Notes under the pieces: model-generated | Seen by the model: the letters and a program-made list of their open reading frames with translations, nothing else | Told to the model about the DNA's origin: nothing | Databases searched by the model: none | Translations under genes and position numbers: made by a program | Shown here: positions 18,762 through 26,962 of the stretch, one piece after another | How positions within the stretch are numbered: the stretch's first letter is position 1 | Layout of the letters: each line of letters begins with the position of its first letter | Source: Alphaproteobacteria bacterium | Lineage (GTDB): Bacteria; Pseudomonadota; Alphaproteobacteria; Caulobacterales; Hyphomonadaceae | DNA: 64,000 nucleotides | Reading direction: 5' to 3' | NCBI GenBank assembly: GCA_018827375.1 | Contig: JAHJYW010000042.1 | Location: 246,013 to 310,012 of the forward strand

Positions 18762-19007
18762 CTAGGACGCGAATTCGACCCGGTAGCTTTCGATCACGGT
18801 ATTGGCGAGCAGCTTTTCGCACATTTCTTTCACACGCTTTTCGGCCGAGGCAGAATCCAGCGTATCGTCGATATCAAGCTCAATGACACGGCCGATGCGC
18901 GCTGCTTCGACTTCCTTGTAGCCCATACGGGTGAGTGTGTCGGCCACGGCCTTGCCCTGAGGGTCGAGAACGCCTGACTTCAGGGCAACGTGGACAATGG
19001 CTTTCAT
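18762..19007 (-). CDS. purS: Phosphoribosylformylglycinamidine synthase subunit PurS
   Basis: The small subunit of the three-part FGAM synthase (PurSQL), fourth step of purine synthesis. The 81-residue product starts MKAIVHVALKSGVLDPQGKA, the family beginning, with GGAG nine bases upstream of ATG 19007. It is downstream of purC on the same strand. purQ, usually next, does not follow: the space down to the TetR gene holds no coding sequence. Confidence 0.95.
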   Translation of the reverse strand: MKAIVHVALKSGVLDPQGKAVADTLTRMGYKEVEAARIGRVIELDIDDTLDSASAEKRVKEMCEKLLANTVIESYRVEFAS

Positions 19008-19088
19008 CGGGAAGGGCTCCATAAGGGTGAGTCGCGCACCGTTTAGCGCACTCCGGTTCAGAAGGAAACGCGTTGGCGGTCGATGCGC

Positions 19089-19862
19089 CTACTTACCGCC
19101 CGTAAAGCTGACGACGTTGTCCGTTTCGCCGGATTCCTTGATGATTCCGAGGCGACGGGCGACTTCAGCATAGGCTTCGGTCACGCCACCAAGGTCGCGG
19201 CGGAAACGGTCCTTGTCGAGCTTTTCGCCCGTGTCGAAATCCCAGAGGCGGCAGCTGTCCGGGCTGATTTCGTCAGCGAGCAGGATGCGCGGCAATTCAC
19301 TGTCGCCCTCGAAATAGCGGCCGAATTCCAGTTTGAAGTCCACAAGGCGGATGCCGACAGCGGCAAACAGGCCGGACATGAAATCATTCACACGCAGCGC
19401 GAGGGAGATGAGGTCATCATACTCCTGCGGTCCGGCCCAGCCAAAAGCGGCGATATGCTCTTCGGTTACCAGCGGGTCACCCAGAGCGTCGTCCTTGTAG
19501 TAGAATTCGACCATCGGACGGGGCAGGACCTGACCTTCCTCGATTCCGAGGCGCTTGGACAGCGTGCCAGCGGCGATGTTGCGCACAACGACTTCCAGCG
19601 GGATGATTTCCACTTTCTTGATCAGTTGCTCGCGCATGTTGAGGCGGCGGATGAAGTGCGTGGGAATGCCAACAGCGCCAAGACGGGTCATCATGAACTC
19701 GCTGATGCGGTTGTTCAGAACGCCTTTGCCATCAAGGACGGCCTTCTTCTGGGCGTTGAAGGCTGTGGCGTCGTCCTTGAAATACTGAATCAGGGTACCT
19801 GGCTCAGGTCCTTCATACAGTATCTTTGCCTTACCCTCATAAACGACGCGCTTTTTCGACAT
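19089..19862 (-). CDS. purC: SAICAR synthetase
   Basis: Phosphoribosylaminoimidazole-succinocarboxamide synthase, 257 residues from ATG 19862 ([20 protein letters not shown]). ATG 19880 is an upstream alternative, but GAAGGG lies nine bases from 19862. Family motifs include [45 protein letters not shown] and LVDFKLEFG. It forms an operon with purS, 81 bases apart. Confidence 0.97.
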   Translation of the reverse strand: MSKKRVVYEGKAKILYEGPEPGTLIQYFKDDATAFNAQKKAVLDGKGVLNNRISEFMMTRLGAVGIPTHFIRRLNMREQLIKKVEIIPLEVVVRNIAAGTLSKRLGIEEGQVLPRPMVEFYYKDDALGDPLVTEEHIAAFGWAGPQEYDDLISLALRVNDFMSGLFAAVGIRLVDFKLEFGRYFEGDSELPRILLADEISPDSCRLWDFDTGEKLDKDRFRRDLGGVTEAYAEVARRLGIIKESGETDNVVSFTGGK

Positions 19863-19968
19863 TCGACAGAGCCCTTCCATGGGTGATCAAGGGCCCCTGG
19901 CGGCTTGGAATCGCCATCATACCCTCTAGCCCGCGACTGTTACGCCAAGTCGCACCGATAAACAATTA

Positions 19969-19997
19969 TTGCGCACACCTGTTGTGGCACCCTATAT
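19969..19997 (+). promoter_or_regulatory. Candidate sigma-70-type promoter for the zeta-inhibitor gene
   Basis: TTGCGC (19969-19974), 17 bases, CTATAT (19992-19997), about 40 bases before the ATG at 20037. Both hexamers are imperfect. Confidence 0.35.
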
Positions 19998-20036
19998 GAG
20001 CCAAAATCCCGAATTTCTCGCTGAAAGGCCACTTCC

Positions 20037-20366
20037 ATGAGCTCATTTGACGATCGTGAACGCGCAGAAGAGGCGAGATACGCCCTTGATCAGGAAACCC
20101 AATTCAAGGTTCTTGCCCGGCGCAACAAGCTACTGGGTTTGTGGGCAGCTGATCTGATGGGTCTGATCGACGGTGATGCCGAGGCCTATGCCAAAACCGT
20201 TGTCCTGTCGGATCTTGAAGAAGCGGGCGAAGAGGATGTGTTTCGCAAGGTTCGCGGCGATTTCGATGCCGCAGGTATTGATCGCACAGACGCCCGCATC
20301 CGCGAGCAGATGGCACAGCTGATGCCTGTTGCACGGGAACAGATCATGAAAGACCTCAAGGAATAG
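20037..20366 (+). CDS. ATPase inhibitor zeta subunit (DUF1476)
   Basis: A 109-residue helical protein of the DUF1476 family (FDDRERAEEARYALDQETQF, ARRNKLLGLWAADLMG). In Paracoccus denitrificans this family is the zeta subunit, which binds the F1-ATPase and blocks ATP hydrolysis. The N-terminal inhibitory segment and four-helix body are both present. AAGG lies nine bases before the start. Its end overlaps the convergent thioredoxin-like gene by 11 bases. Confidence 0.9.
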   Translation: MSSFDDRERAEEARYALDQETQFKVLARRNKLLGLWAADLMGLIDGDAEAYAKTVVLSDLEEAGEEDVFRKVRGDFDAAGIDRTDARIREQMAQLMPVAREQIMKDLKE

Positions 20367-20862
20367 GATCGAGAATCGCTGCCCTGTTCTTTGGCGGCGG
20401 GCAATTCGTTCCTTTCGGCCGTCTGGCGCCTGCACGTACGCGGGTGGCCAGGATGACGCTTTCCTGTATCCGGTCAGCAATCTGGTTCGTGGTCAGGGCC
20501 GACGTTATGCAAGTCAATGGTTCACCATTATCTGCAGCGATGATGACGGCAATGCCAGCCTGGCCGCCATACCAGTCCCATAGATAGGCCGCATCATGTG
20601 ATGCCGTCAGCTGCTGAAGGCTTTCAACAATGGCCGTCTGCGCTGCGTCATCGCTGAGCGTCACCCGCGTTTGATCCAGATTGACCAGGACGGCGCCGCG
20701 CGCCTCGAACATTTCGACGGCATCATGCAGGCGCGGATCGAGGACCCGACATAGCGGGCACCAATTGGCGGTGAAATTCACCACCTTTACGCTTGGCTCT
20801 GCTGAGGCCGACGGGGTGCTGACCAGCACAAGAGTGATGAGGCTGAGTATCTTGTCGCGCAT
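20356..20862 (-). CDS. Secreted thioredoxin-like protein
   Basis: A 168-residue protein with a cleavable signal peptide (cut probably after SASA, residue 21) and a thioredoxin fold with the redox motif NWCPLCRV (Cys35 and Cys38) following VVNFTA. CPLC is not the DsbA or thioredoxin dipeptide, so redox potential cannot be guessed. The last 35 residues (RARAGARRPKGTNCPPPKNR) are low-complexity and run over the convergent DUF1476 gene. A role in periplasmic disulfide or cytochrome maturation is inference. Confidence 0.8.
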   Translation of the reverse strand: MRDKILSLITLVLVSTPSASAEPSVKVVNFTANWCPLCRVLDPRLHDAVEMFEARGAVLVNLDQTRVTLSDDAAQTAIVESLQQLTASHDAAYLWDWYGGQAGIAVIIAADNGEPLTCITSALTTNQIADRIQESVILATRVRAGARRPKGTNCPPPKNRAAILDPIP

Positions 20863-20924
20863 CTTCTGAAGTTAGACTGTTCTTCCAGTTGCTGGCCAGT
20901 CGAACACTCAGATCTGTGAGGCGG

Positions 20925-21941
20925 TTAGCGCGTCAATTGCGCAGTGACCTGTCCGGCATGCGTCGGGCGCTGCGGGAGGAACAGATCACTGCAAGCGCGG
21001 GTTTTTTCGCCTAGTGGCGAGAAGGAAATGCACGAATAATGTGCCGCCGCACCCGATTCGAAGGTCGGCTTGCCGTGCCAAGCGGACATGAATGGCTTGC
21101 CAGTCCAATTGTTGATGATGATGCTGCCAGGCGTTCTGGGCACGAAAGCATCGCCTTCAATGGTCTTGTAGTAGGGACGGCCGTCGACAAACCACGTAAT
21201 GCCCTCCGGACTCCATTCGAAGGCGTAGAGGTGATCGGCTTCTGAAGCATCGAATGGCAAGTCGAAAGTCGCCGAGGCGCCTGTCTTGCCCTTCCGGAAA
21301 TAATTGAAATGGACGCGCGACGTGTCCATGCCCAGGAACTCGATATCGATCTCGTCATGAGCCGTGCCCTCGTAAGAGCCTGTATAGGTGAAGAACGAGG
21401 AGACCAGGCCAGACCCCTTGGACGGGCGCATGACAACCTCGTAGCGACCGTAGCCGTACGTCTTTACGGTCTTCATCTCGGCGCCCGTATAGGGACCGGA
21501 GCGAGATTCTTCGCGATGGACCTCAAGGGCCGCACCCTCAGCGGACTGCTTGATGTTCTTCGGCGACCAGTCTCCACCATAGTGGCCATCGGGGTTCGCA
21601 AAATCTGAACGGTAGTAGAAGGCATCATTCTGCGCATCGCCCAGCAGCGAGATGAATCCCGGTGAGGAGGGGATGAGTGCGGGGGGCTTCGTCAGGGTTG
21701 GCACACTGGGCGCCTGCGGAGCGGTCGACGCGGCTGGTGCAGGTGCCACCACGATTTCATCGGTATCCACCGGGTCAACGGAGGCGGGCGCAGGGGCTTC
21801 CGGCATGGGAGCTTCAATCTGGGCAATCGTCACTTCGACAGCCATAGGCGAATTGATGGCACTCAAGGTTAAAATGCCAAAACTGCACACCGCAACGAGC
21901 ATGGACACAACGAATGCGTCCATCCCCGAGGAATTGCTCAT
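20925..21941 (-). CDS. Membrane-anchored family 16 glycoside hydrolase
   Basis: The GH16 domain carries the catalytic pattern in AHDEIDIEFLGMD (ExDxE) within the jelly-roll fold, preceded by YGRYEVVMRPSKGSGLVSSF and followed by YAFEWSPEGITWFVDG. This is the layout of ExoK/ExsH-type endo-beta-glycanases that trim bacterial exopolysaccharides or beta-glucans. One N-terminal transmembrane helix (DAFVVSMLVAVCSFGILTLS) and a Pro/Ala-rich linker place the catalytic domain in the periplasm. ATG 21941 is used; TTG 21971 is possible. The substrate is unknown. Confidence 0.88.
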   Translation of the reverse strand: MSNSSGMDAFVVSMLVAVCSFGILTLSAINSPMAVEVTIAQIEAPMPEAPAPASVDPVDTDEIVVAPAPAASTAPQAPSVPTLTKPPALIPSSPGFISLLGDAQNDAFYYRSDFANPDGHYGGDWSPKNIKQSAEGAALEVHREESRSGPYTGAEMKTVKTYGYGRYEVVMRPSKGSGLVSSFFTYTGSYEGTAHDEIDIEFLGMDTSRVHFNYFRKGKTGASATFDLPFDASEADHLYAFEWSPEGITWFVDGRPYYKTIEGDAFVPRTPGSIIINNWTGKPFMSAWHGKPTFESGAAAHYSCISFSPLGEKTRACSDLFLPQRPTHAGQVTAQLTR

Positions 21942-22058
21942 ACCAGATTGTTTTTGTTCAGAATTACTCAACTTAACGCCGTGCTTTTCAGGTTAATCAT
22001 ATCCTAAAAAAGCAAGAATTGCGCCAAGTCGTATGATTAACAACCCTAGAGCTGAGGT

Positions 22059-22682
22059 TCAGTCTGCGCCGGGACCTTCATTGTTGGAATTCAGCGCCTT
22101 CATATTGCGCATCATGAAGAGAGGCACTGAGCCAATGGGCGTTAAGGCCCAGTCGAGTGGTTGATCGTGAGATTCGGAAGGGACCGAGTCGATCTGCTGG
22201 GCTGCGTAGGCGAGGGCGCAAGCGAAGGCGCGGCCTGCATCGCGCAGGGTGCCGATCGCCTGGTCATAGTGGCCTTTGCCATAGCCGAGGCGGTTGCCCA
22301 TGGCATCGAAGGCGAGAAGCGGTGTGAGGATGAGCGTCGGGTTTACTTCCGGCGCATCAACGCCGGGTTCAGAAAGGCCAAAGGGGCGGCGCTCCAGAGG
22401 CTCGCCAATCGACCATAGGCGCCAGGTCATGCGCCCATCATCTTCAATGCGTGGCAGACACAGCTCGGCGCCGGCGCGGCTGAGACGCTGCATCAGAGGC
22501 GCCGGATCGATCTCTTCGTTGATTGCCACATAGCCGGCGACAACGGGTCCATAGCGTTCGAGCAGCTTCATCGGAAAGAGGTCGGCCAGCTTTTCAGCGG
22601 CGTCTGGATCACGCGCAGCGGCTTCAGCACGCAGGGTGCGCATGCGGTGTCGGAGTTGTGTCTTATCGGGAACCTGAGCCAT
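22059..22682 (-). CDS. 5-formyltetrahydrofolate cyclo-ligase
   Basis: A 207-residue cytoplasmic enzyme that converts 5-formyl-THF to 5,10-methenyl-THF (the ygfA homologue). Motifs are the N-terminal KTQLRHRMRTLR, LPRIEDDGRMTWRLW, and the nucleotide/folate loop NRLGYGKGHYDQAIG. The last ten residues (NSNNEGPGAD) are an unconserved tail. A probable 6S RNA lies directly upstream on the same strand, as with ssrS-ygfA in other proteobacteria. Confidence 0.94.
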   Translation of the reverse strand: MAQVPDKTQLRHRMRTLRAEAAARDPDAAEKLADLFPMKLLERYGPVVAGYVAINEEIDPAPLMQRLSRAGAELCLPRIEDDGRMTWRLWSIGEPLERRPFGLSEPGVDAPEVNPTLILTPLLAFDAMGNRLGYGKGHYDQAIGTLRDAGRAFACALAYAAQQIDSVPSESHDQPLDWALTPIGSVPLFMMRNMKALNSNNEGPGAD

Positions 22683-22732
22683 GGGCAGAGCCTTAACTTG
22701 GGTCTGCGCTCACGTCACCCCGGAATGATAGC

Positions 22733-22898
22733 GCACAAGAACCGCAGTCGTCGCTGGGCATATTCTCTCCCGTCAACCTAGAGACTAGGTGGGCGCCGGG
22801 TGAGCCCAGACCAGGGTCCAAACCAGAATGCCAGCTCCCTGACGATGAGTAAGGTCGCCGGAGATCAGTCCCATTGCGGGCGCCGCAGCCCTTGTGCA
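22733..22898 (-). ncRNA. ssrS: Probable 6S RNA
   Basis: No protein fits this 258-base gap. On the minus strand, GCACAAG (22897-22891) pairs with CTTGTGC (22739-22733) to close a long rod of about 165 bases. Inside, GGCTGCGG/CTGCGGTT and TGGG/CCCA extend the stem, a bubble follows, and CCTAG-TCT-CTAGG makes a small hairpin on the 3' side, as expected for a 6S central bubble. A fair promoter precedes it: CTTACA (22934-22929), 18 bases, TACATC (22910-22905). The position in front of the cyclo-ligase gene matches 6S RNA in many proteobacteria. Ends are approximate. Confidence 0.6.
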
Positions 22899-22939
22899 GC
22901 GACAGATGTAGGCCTCAACTGCGACGATTGTAAGAGCGT

Positions 22940-24007
22940 TTATTCCGCAGAGATGTCGACATCGAATGCGTAAAGCAGCGTTTGTTGTTTGTCGGAGAAA
23001 TTATTGTCGGAAATCATCCATATGCGCAGCGTGCCATCATCGCGCAGCTCGCCGGCAACGCCCTCGAAATTATCGACCAACATGGGCCGTTTGAGTTCAA
23101 TCCTGTCGTTTGATGTCGACCAGGTGATGATATTTCGGTTTCCACGGATAGGATCATAGCTGCGGTAGAGCGTCAGAATGATCGGTGATCCCGCGCTTGA
23201 GGCGATTTCGTCCCGGCCGACAAAGGAATATCCGCGCGGGTTGTCGGCGACATCGCCAGTCAGCATGCTTGTGCCGTCCGCGAAGACTGCACCCATGGCG
23301 GACGGGCCGCCAAACATGCTCTCAAAACCGTAGGTGAGTAGACCATCTGGGGAGATGGACAGCGCCTCGGCGCCCTGATTCTCATCAATTGGTTTGCCCG
23401 CAACCGTGTCGGGAAGCATCGTCACAAGGGCCGCCCTCGCACTGGCTCCGCAGTTCTCCAGATCGAAAGCTTCAAGCCGGTGATTACGCTCAAAGCTGAC
23501 AATTGCGAGGCCGTCCCGGAATACGAGACCTTCGGCATCGCCGTCTGCCTTCCCTGATAACTGACTGCCATCCTGCGCCAACATATAGGCCAGTTTGCCT
23601 GTTCCATCCGGGCGCCCGTCCGTCATGCCGAGCCAGACAAATGCGCCGACATCAGAAATGGACAACAGGTTCCCGTCTTTGAGGATTTCGAGGCCGGACA
23701 GACCACCAAAATTGGCATTTTCGGATGTGAGGCTCCAGCCACCCGCAAAGGCAACCGTGTCAGGCAGAGGCGGATTGGCATCTTCGTTGTTCAACGCGAC
23801 GGATGTTGCCGTGATGCCCAGCGGCAAAGGGGAAGCGTCGGCTGTTCTGGTGGGGCAGGATTCCTCACGCAATGTGCGGGACGCTGTTTCGAAACTCCAC
23901 AAGGCGGTCCTTGGCGAAGGCGTTGTGGTTGCTGGCGTGACGGTTTGGGGGGCTGTGCAAGCGGCCATCGCCATAAGTAACGGCGCGAGATGGAGCGAAT
24001 TTTTCAT
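22940..24007 (-). CDS. Phytase-like esterase lipoprotein
   Basis: A 355-residue protein when started at ATG 24007, giving a lipoprotein signal (LLMAMAACTAPQ, lipobox MAAC); 24073 is an extended start. The body belongs to the esterase-like-activity-of-phytase family: FGGLSGLEILKDGNLLSISD, ENQGAEALSISPDG, FEGVAGELRDDGTLRIWMIS repeat a beta-propeller pattern with acidic, probably metal-binding loops. Likely location is the periplasmic face of the outer membrane. The substrate (phosphoester or other) is unknown. Confidence 0.8.
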   Translation of the reverse strand: MKNSLHLAPLLMAMAACTAPQTVTPATTTPSPRTALWSFETASRTLREESCPTRTADASPLPLGITATSVALNNEDANPPLPDTVAFAGGWSLTSENANFGGLSGLEILKDGNLLSISDVGAFVWLGMTDGRPDGTGKLAYMLAQDGSQLSGKADGDAEGLVFRDGLAIVSFERNHRLEAFDLENCGASARAALVTMLPDTVAGKPIDENQGAEALSISPDGLLTYGFESMFGGPSAMGAVFADGTSMLTGDVADNPRGYSFVGRDEIASSAGSPIILTLYRSYDPIRGNRNIITWSTSNDRIELKRPMLVDNFEGVAGELRDDGTLRIWMISDNNFSDKQQTLLYAFDVDISAE

Positions 24008-24149
24008 GCGACAGGCCATTTGCGGATATGGATTCCTGTAGCTGCGTCTCCCATCCCAAGGCGGCAAATACAAGGCACGAATAGCGAAATTTGCGTGACG
24101 GCCATGAGAGGTCTGGATTTAGAAAGCGAACCCATACAAGAGAGTCTGA

Positions 24150-24614
24150 ATGACGCAGATTCCTCTCGCCCGCCGCTCACCGATTCCACCGGAAAGCTGT
24201 AATCTCGCCAGTGCCATAGAGGTCGTGGGCGACCGGTGGACGCTCTTGATACTTCGCGCCGCGCTGTATGGTGTGCGGCGGTTCGATGACTTTCAGGCAG
24301 AACTGAAATGTCCTCGGACGGTGCTGTCCGGACGCCTGAAGGGGTTGGTTGATGCCGGTTTGCTTGTGAAGCGCCCCTACAAGGCGCCCGGCAAGCGGGC
24401 GCGGCCGGAATACACCCTTTCGGCTATGGGGCTTTCCCTGCGACCCATTTTAATTGGGCTGACCCAATGGGGAGATGCCTGGCTGGCTTCCGGAGAATCG
24501 CCGCCGATAAGCTTCACCAAGGGCGGCACAAAGGCCGCAATCCGCGCCGCTTTCGTCGATGCCGACGGCAGGGAAGTGCGGCCGGACCAGATTCGGACCG
24601 TTTTAAGGGGCTGA
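24150..24614 (+). CDS. HxlR-family transcriptional regulator
   Basis: A 154-residue winged-helix protein. The family pattern is clear: CNLASAIEVVGDRWTLLILR, then ALYGVRRFDDFQAEL, the recognition segment RTVLSGRLKGLVDAGLL and the wing KRARPEYTLSAMG. HxlR proteins usually respond to reactive or aromatic compounds and control a neighbouring gene; the neighbours here (phytase-like lipoprotein, tRNA) give no obvious target. Confidence 0.93.
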   Translation: MTQIPLARRSPIPPESCNLASAIEVVGDRWTLLILRAALYGVRRFDDFQAELKCPRTVLSGRLKGLVDAGLLVKRPYKAPGKRARPEYTLSAMGLSLRPILIGLTQWGDAWLASGESPPISFTKGGTKAAIRAAFVDADGREVRPDQIRTVLRG

Positions 24615-24784
24615 ATTGGCTCCTTTGCGGCCTTCCCATTCCCTACCCACTGCCTGTTTCAGACGTACGGGGTGGAAGTCCACAAATTGTGCAGCGATGC
24701 CCTAACTAACCGCTTGCAAACGCCCGCATGATGCGCTTTATCACGCCTCTCGGCGGGGGTTCTTGCCGATTACTAATTCAGGAT

Positions 24785-24859
24785 GCGGGCGTAGCTCAGT
24801 GGTAGAGCACAACCTTGCCAAGGTTGGGGTCGAGAGTTCGAATCTCTTCGCCCGCTCCA
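24785..24859 (+). tRNA. tRNA-Gly(GCC)
   Basis: A cloverleaf folds cleanly: acceptor GCGGGCG/CGCCCGC, D-arm GCTC/GAGC, anticodon stem CAACC/GGTTG with loop TTGCCAA (anticodon GCC), T-arm with GTTCGAATC, discriminator T, and an encoded CCA. The first base downstream is the edge of a region made of broken genes. Confidence 0.97.
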
Positions 24860-24887
24860 GAATAGACCCAATAAAAGTCAATTATAT

Positions 24888-24906
24888 CAGAACCCTGAGG
24901 GTTCTG
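24888..24906. repeat. Perfect hairpin shortly after tRNA-Gly
   Basis: CAGAACCC-TGA-GGGTTCTG, an 8-bp perfect stem 29 bases past the tRNA. No T run follows on the plus strand, so it is a poor intrinsic terminator; it could stall or process the tRNA transcript. Confidence 0.5.
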
Positions 24907-24988
24907 GCGCCCCCTTGCGTTTAGGTGTGTCTGGATTTTGACCTGCAAGCAGGCCTAAAATCGGGTTGGGTCTTAGATCAAGAGAACC

Positions 24989-25171
24989 GGCTTCCTGATC
25001 CTGGTCAATGGCAAGCGGATGCACAGGTCTGCGATGCTGAACACGGGCGGGTCGCAATCTTCTGATCTTGCGAACATTCCCACGAATGCCCTGCAGCGGG
25101 TTGAAGTGCTGCGCGACAGTGCATCCGCCCAATATGGCTCCGACGCGATTGCCGGCGTGATCAATATCATT
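24989..25171 (+). pseudogene. Fragment of a TonB-dependent receptor plug domain
   Basis: About 60 codons read as an internal piece of an outer-membrane receptor plug: LVNGKRMHRSAML, then LANIPTNALQRVEVLRDSAS and QYGSDAIAGVINI. A TAG lies in frame at 24974-24976. Past GVINI the frame loses similarity because it enters a LysR fragment lying on the opposite strand. There is no signal peptide and no barrel, so it cannot work. Confidence 0.8.
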
Positions 25172-25535
25172 AGCCCCAACGACCAGCGCGTCCTGCTCCT
25201 CCAGCAAAAAGGTGCGGCTGATCCTTGGGTCCACCGCGAGACCTTCTTCGGGAGCGCTGAGTACCAAGTCCAGATCGCCTCCCAGAAGTCGCTCAAAGAG
25301 GGGTGCTGACAGGCCGACTTCGACAGACAGTGATACCATCGGCCACCGGCGTCGAAAGCGGGCTATCGCTTTCGGAAGCAAGGATTGTGCGAGACTGAGA
25401 CTGGCACCGATTGCCAGATCCTGATCGGTCGCATTTTTGAGTGCATGAAACTCTGCCTGCGCCAGATCATACTCGGCGATGATCGCGCGTGCGTGGGATG
25501 CCAGGAGCCGGTCGTCATCCGGCGTGAGGATCTCG
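25166..25535 (-). pseudogene. Fragment of a LysR-type regulator, effector domain
   Basis: On the minus strand about 120 codons match the linker and first half of a LysR substrate-binding domain (LLASHARAIIAEYDLAQAEF, AIGASLSLAQSLLPKAIARF, LLGGDLDLVLSAPEEG). The DNA-binding head is missing: upstream the same frame is a piece of an aminotransferase. Downstream it breaks off at VVGAND, where the TonB fragment begins on the other strand. Confidence 0.78.
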
Positions 25536-25690
25536 ATCCGGTCATCCGCCCGCATCTCGTCGACCCAGAGATTGCGCAGGTAGGCAAGACGCCCCGCCTT
25601 GGGCTTCGGACCGACAAGCGCGTGGAAGTCGAGCGCATCACTGACCGTCAGGAATGTCGCAAAATTTGTCGTGCCCGTATGAACGCGGCC
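25530..25690 (-). pseudogene. Fragment of a class V aminotransferase
   Basis: About 53 codons (HTGTTNFATFLTVSDALDFH, then GRLAYLRNLWVDEMRADDRI) resemble an internal part of isopenicillin-N-epimerase-like class V aminotransferases. The frame is open and continues without a stop into the LysR fragment; the junction falls in ILTPDD, a string that would fit either parent. Identification rests on remembered family pattern and is less certain than the two neighbours. Confidence 0.55.
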
Positions 25691-25701
25691 CGCAATGGTG
25701 C

Positions 25702-26166
25702 CTAGGCGCCATCAAGGTCCGGAACGAATGGGTGTGCATAATCTTCGAGGAAGGCTGCGCGTTGTTCAGGAGAGAAAACACCAACCCCCTCAAGCACGAC
25801 ACGCCCGATGCGGCTTGGCGCGGAGATGGCGAGTTCTGCCGCAATCGCCGAGCCTGTATGTGAGCCATATATGTGTGGTCGCTCAAGGCCAAGTTGGGCC
25901 ATGACGGGTATGAGCGCGGCTGCATAATCCGCTATCGACGGATTGGGTATTGGCAATTTCGTACTGTCGCCATTGCCGGGTGTATCTGGTGCGAAAACGC
26001 GCAAGCCTTTGTCGGCTAGAGCAAGCGTCAAGCTTTCCAGCTGTCGCGAACTGCCTGGAGAGGCATGAACCAAAACAATATCAGGCCCATCACCACAATA
26101 CCGATAATGGACTTGGCCATTATCGGTATCAATGAATCCGCGTCGCATCATTACCGGCAGGCTCAT
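25702..26166 (-). pseudogene. Alpha/beta hydrolase, truncated at the C-terminus
   Basis: 154 codons cover the first half of an alpha/beta hydrolase (DIVLVHASPGSSRQLESL, VFAPDTPGNGDS, IYGSHTGSAIAAELA) and end in HPFVPDLDGA, short of the cap and the acid/His part of the triad. Full-length relatives are near 270 residues. The break coincides with the edge of the scrap region. The nucleophile elbow reads G-S-H-T-G, with His where Ser is normal. ATG 26166 overlaps the stop of the next hydrolase (ATGA), so the operon was once intact. Confidence 0.75.
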
Positions 26167-26960
26167 AGTTTCGACAGGACAAGCCTTGCTGTCTCTTCCG
26201 GCCATACGTCCATGAAATTATAGACCCAGTCCGGCAATTCGATGACTTCCCCATTCTTGAGCATGGGCGCGGCGCGACCGGTTGCTTCGGTCAAATCGTC
26301 GTTTGGATTCAGAATGGTGATGCGATGGTCGAGTGTGCGCAGCGCGGTCTCGTACTTGTCCCATGAAAATGCGGCATGGTGACCCCACTCATATGCCTCA
26401 CCGCCCATAAGGTTCAGGGCCATCGATTCGCCAAGCATCTCGTAGGTCACGCCTTTGCTGCGGCGCTCAATGATCCGTTCCCACATTATCCTGTAGCGCG
26501 TACCTGAGTCATCCAACGGGATGGGCTGAAACATATTGCCGAACATTTCCTTCTCCTCGGGGGTGAGGAGGGCGGCTGATATCATGACCAGGCTGCCAAC
26601 GCGCTCAGGCTGGGTCATGGCCATGGCGGCAATGACCTTGGAGCCGGTATGGTTGCCGAACAGGTCGATTTTCTCGTGGCCCATCTGGTCAGCCACCGCC
26701 CACATCTGTTCGGCGTACATGTCGACTGTCGTTGAAGCCTCGGAGTCCGGTCTGTCTGACATACCGTAGCCCGGATAATCCGGTGCGACGACGAGGCGTT
26801 CTTCGCCGGCGGCCCGCATGAAGGTAGCGAACTCGGCGCCACTTTTGGGGCTCTGATGCGCGCAGTAGAGCGGAAGTGTTCCGGGCTTATCTTCGCCCGC
26901 AATAAGGACGTGAATCTGACCATAGCGTCCTTCGACATAGGTCTTGCGAAGATTTGCCAT
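26163..26960 (-). CDS. Alpha/beta hydrolase with His at the nucleophile site
   Basis: A complete 265-residue alpha/beta-fold protein (RLVVAPDYPGYGMSD, DLFGNHTGSKVIAAMA, RTLDHRITILNPNDD). The nucleophile elbow is G-N-H-T-G, so the serine of G-x-S-x-G is replaced by histidine, as in its truncated neighbour; this is therefore a family trait here, not a random change. Ordinary serine esterase chemistry would not work. It lies 2 bases after the MDR gene in a minus-strand operon. Substrate unknown. Confidence 0.82.
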   Translation of the reverse strand: MANLRKTYVEGRYGQIHVLIAGEDKPGTLPLYCAHQSPKSGAEFATFMRAAGEERLVVAPDYPGYGMSDRPDSEASTTVDMYAEQMWAVADQMGHEKIDLFGNHTGSKVIAAMAMTQPERVGSLVMISAALLTPEEKEMFGNMFQPIPLDDSGTRYRIMWERIIERRSKGVTYEMLGESMALNLMGGEAYEWGHHAAFSWDKYETALRTLDHRITILNPNDDLTEATGRAAPMLKNGEVIELPDWVYNFMDVWPEETARLVLSKL

Positions 26961-26962
26961 GA

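Noticed and set aside
19083..19886. 267-codon open frame opposite purC
   Set aside because: Exact shadow of purC, which has all family motifs.
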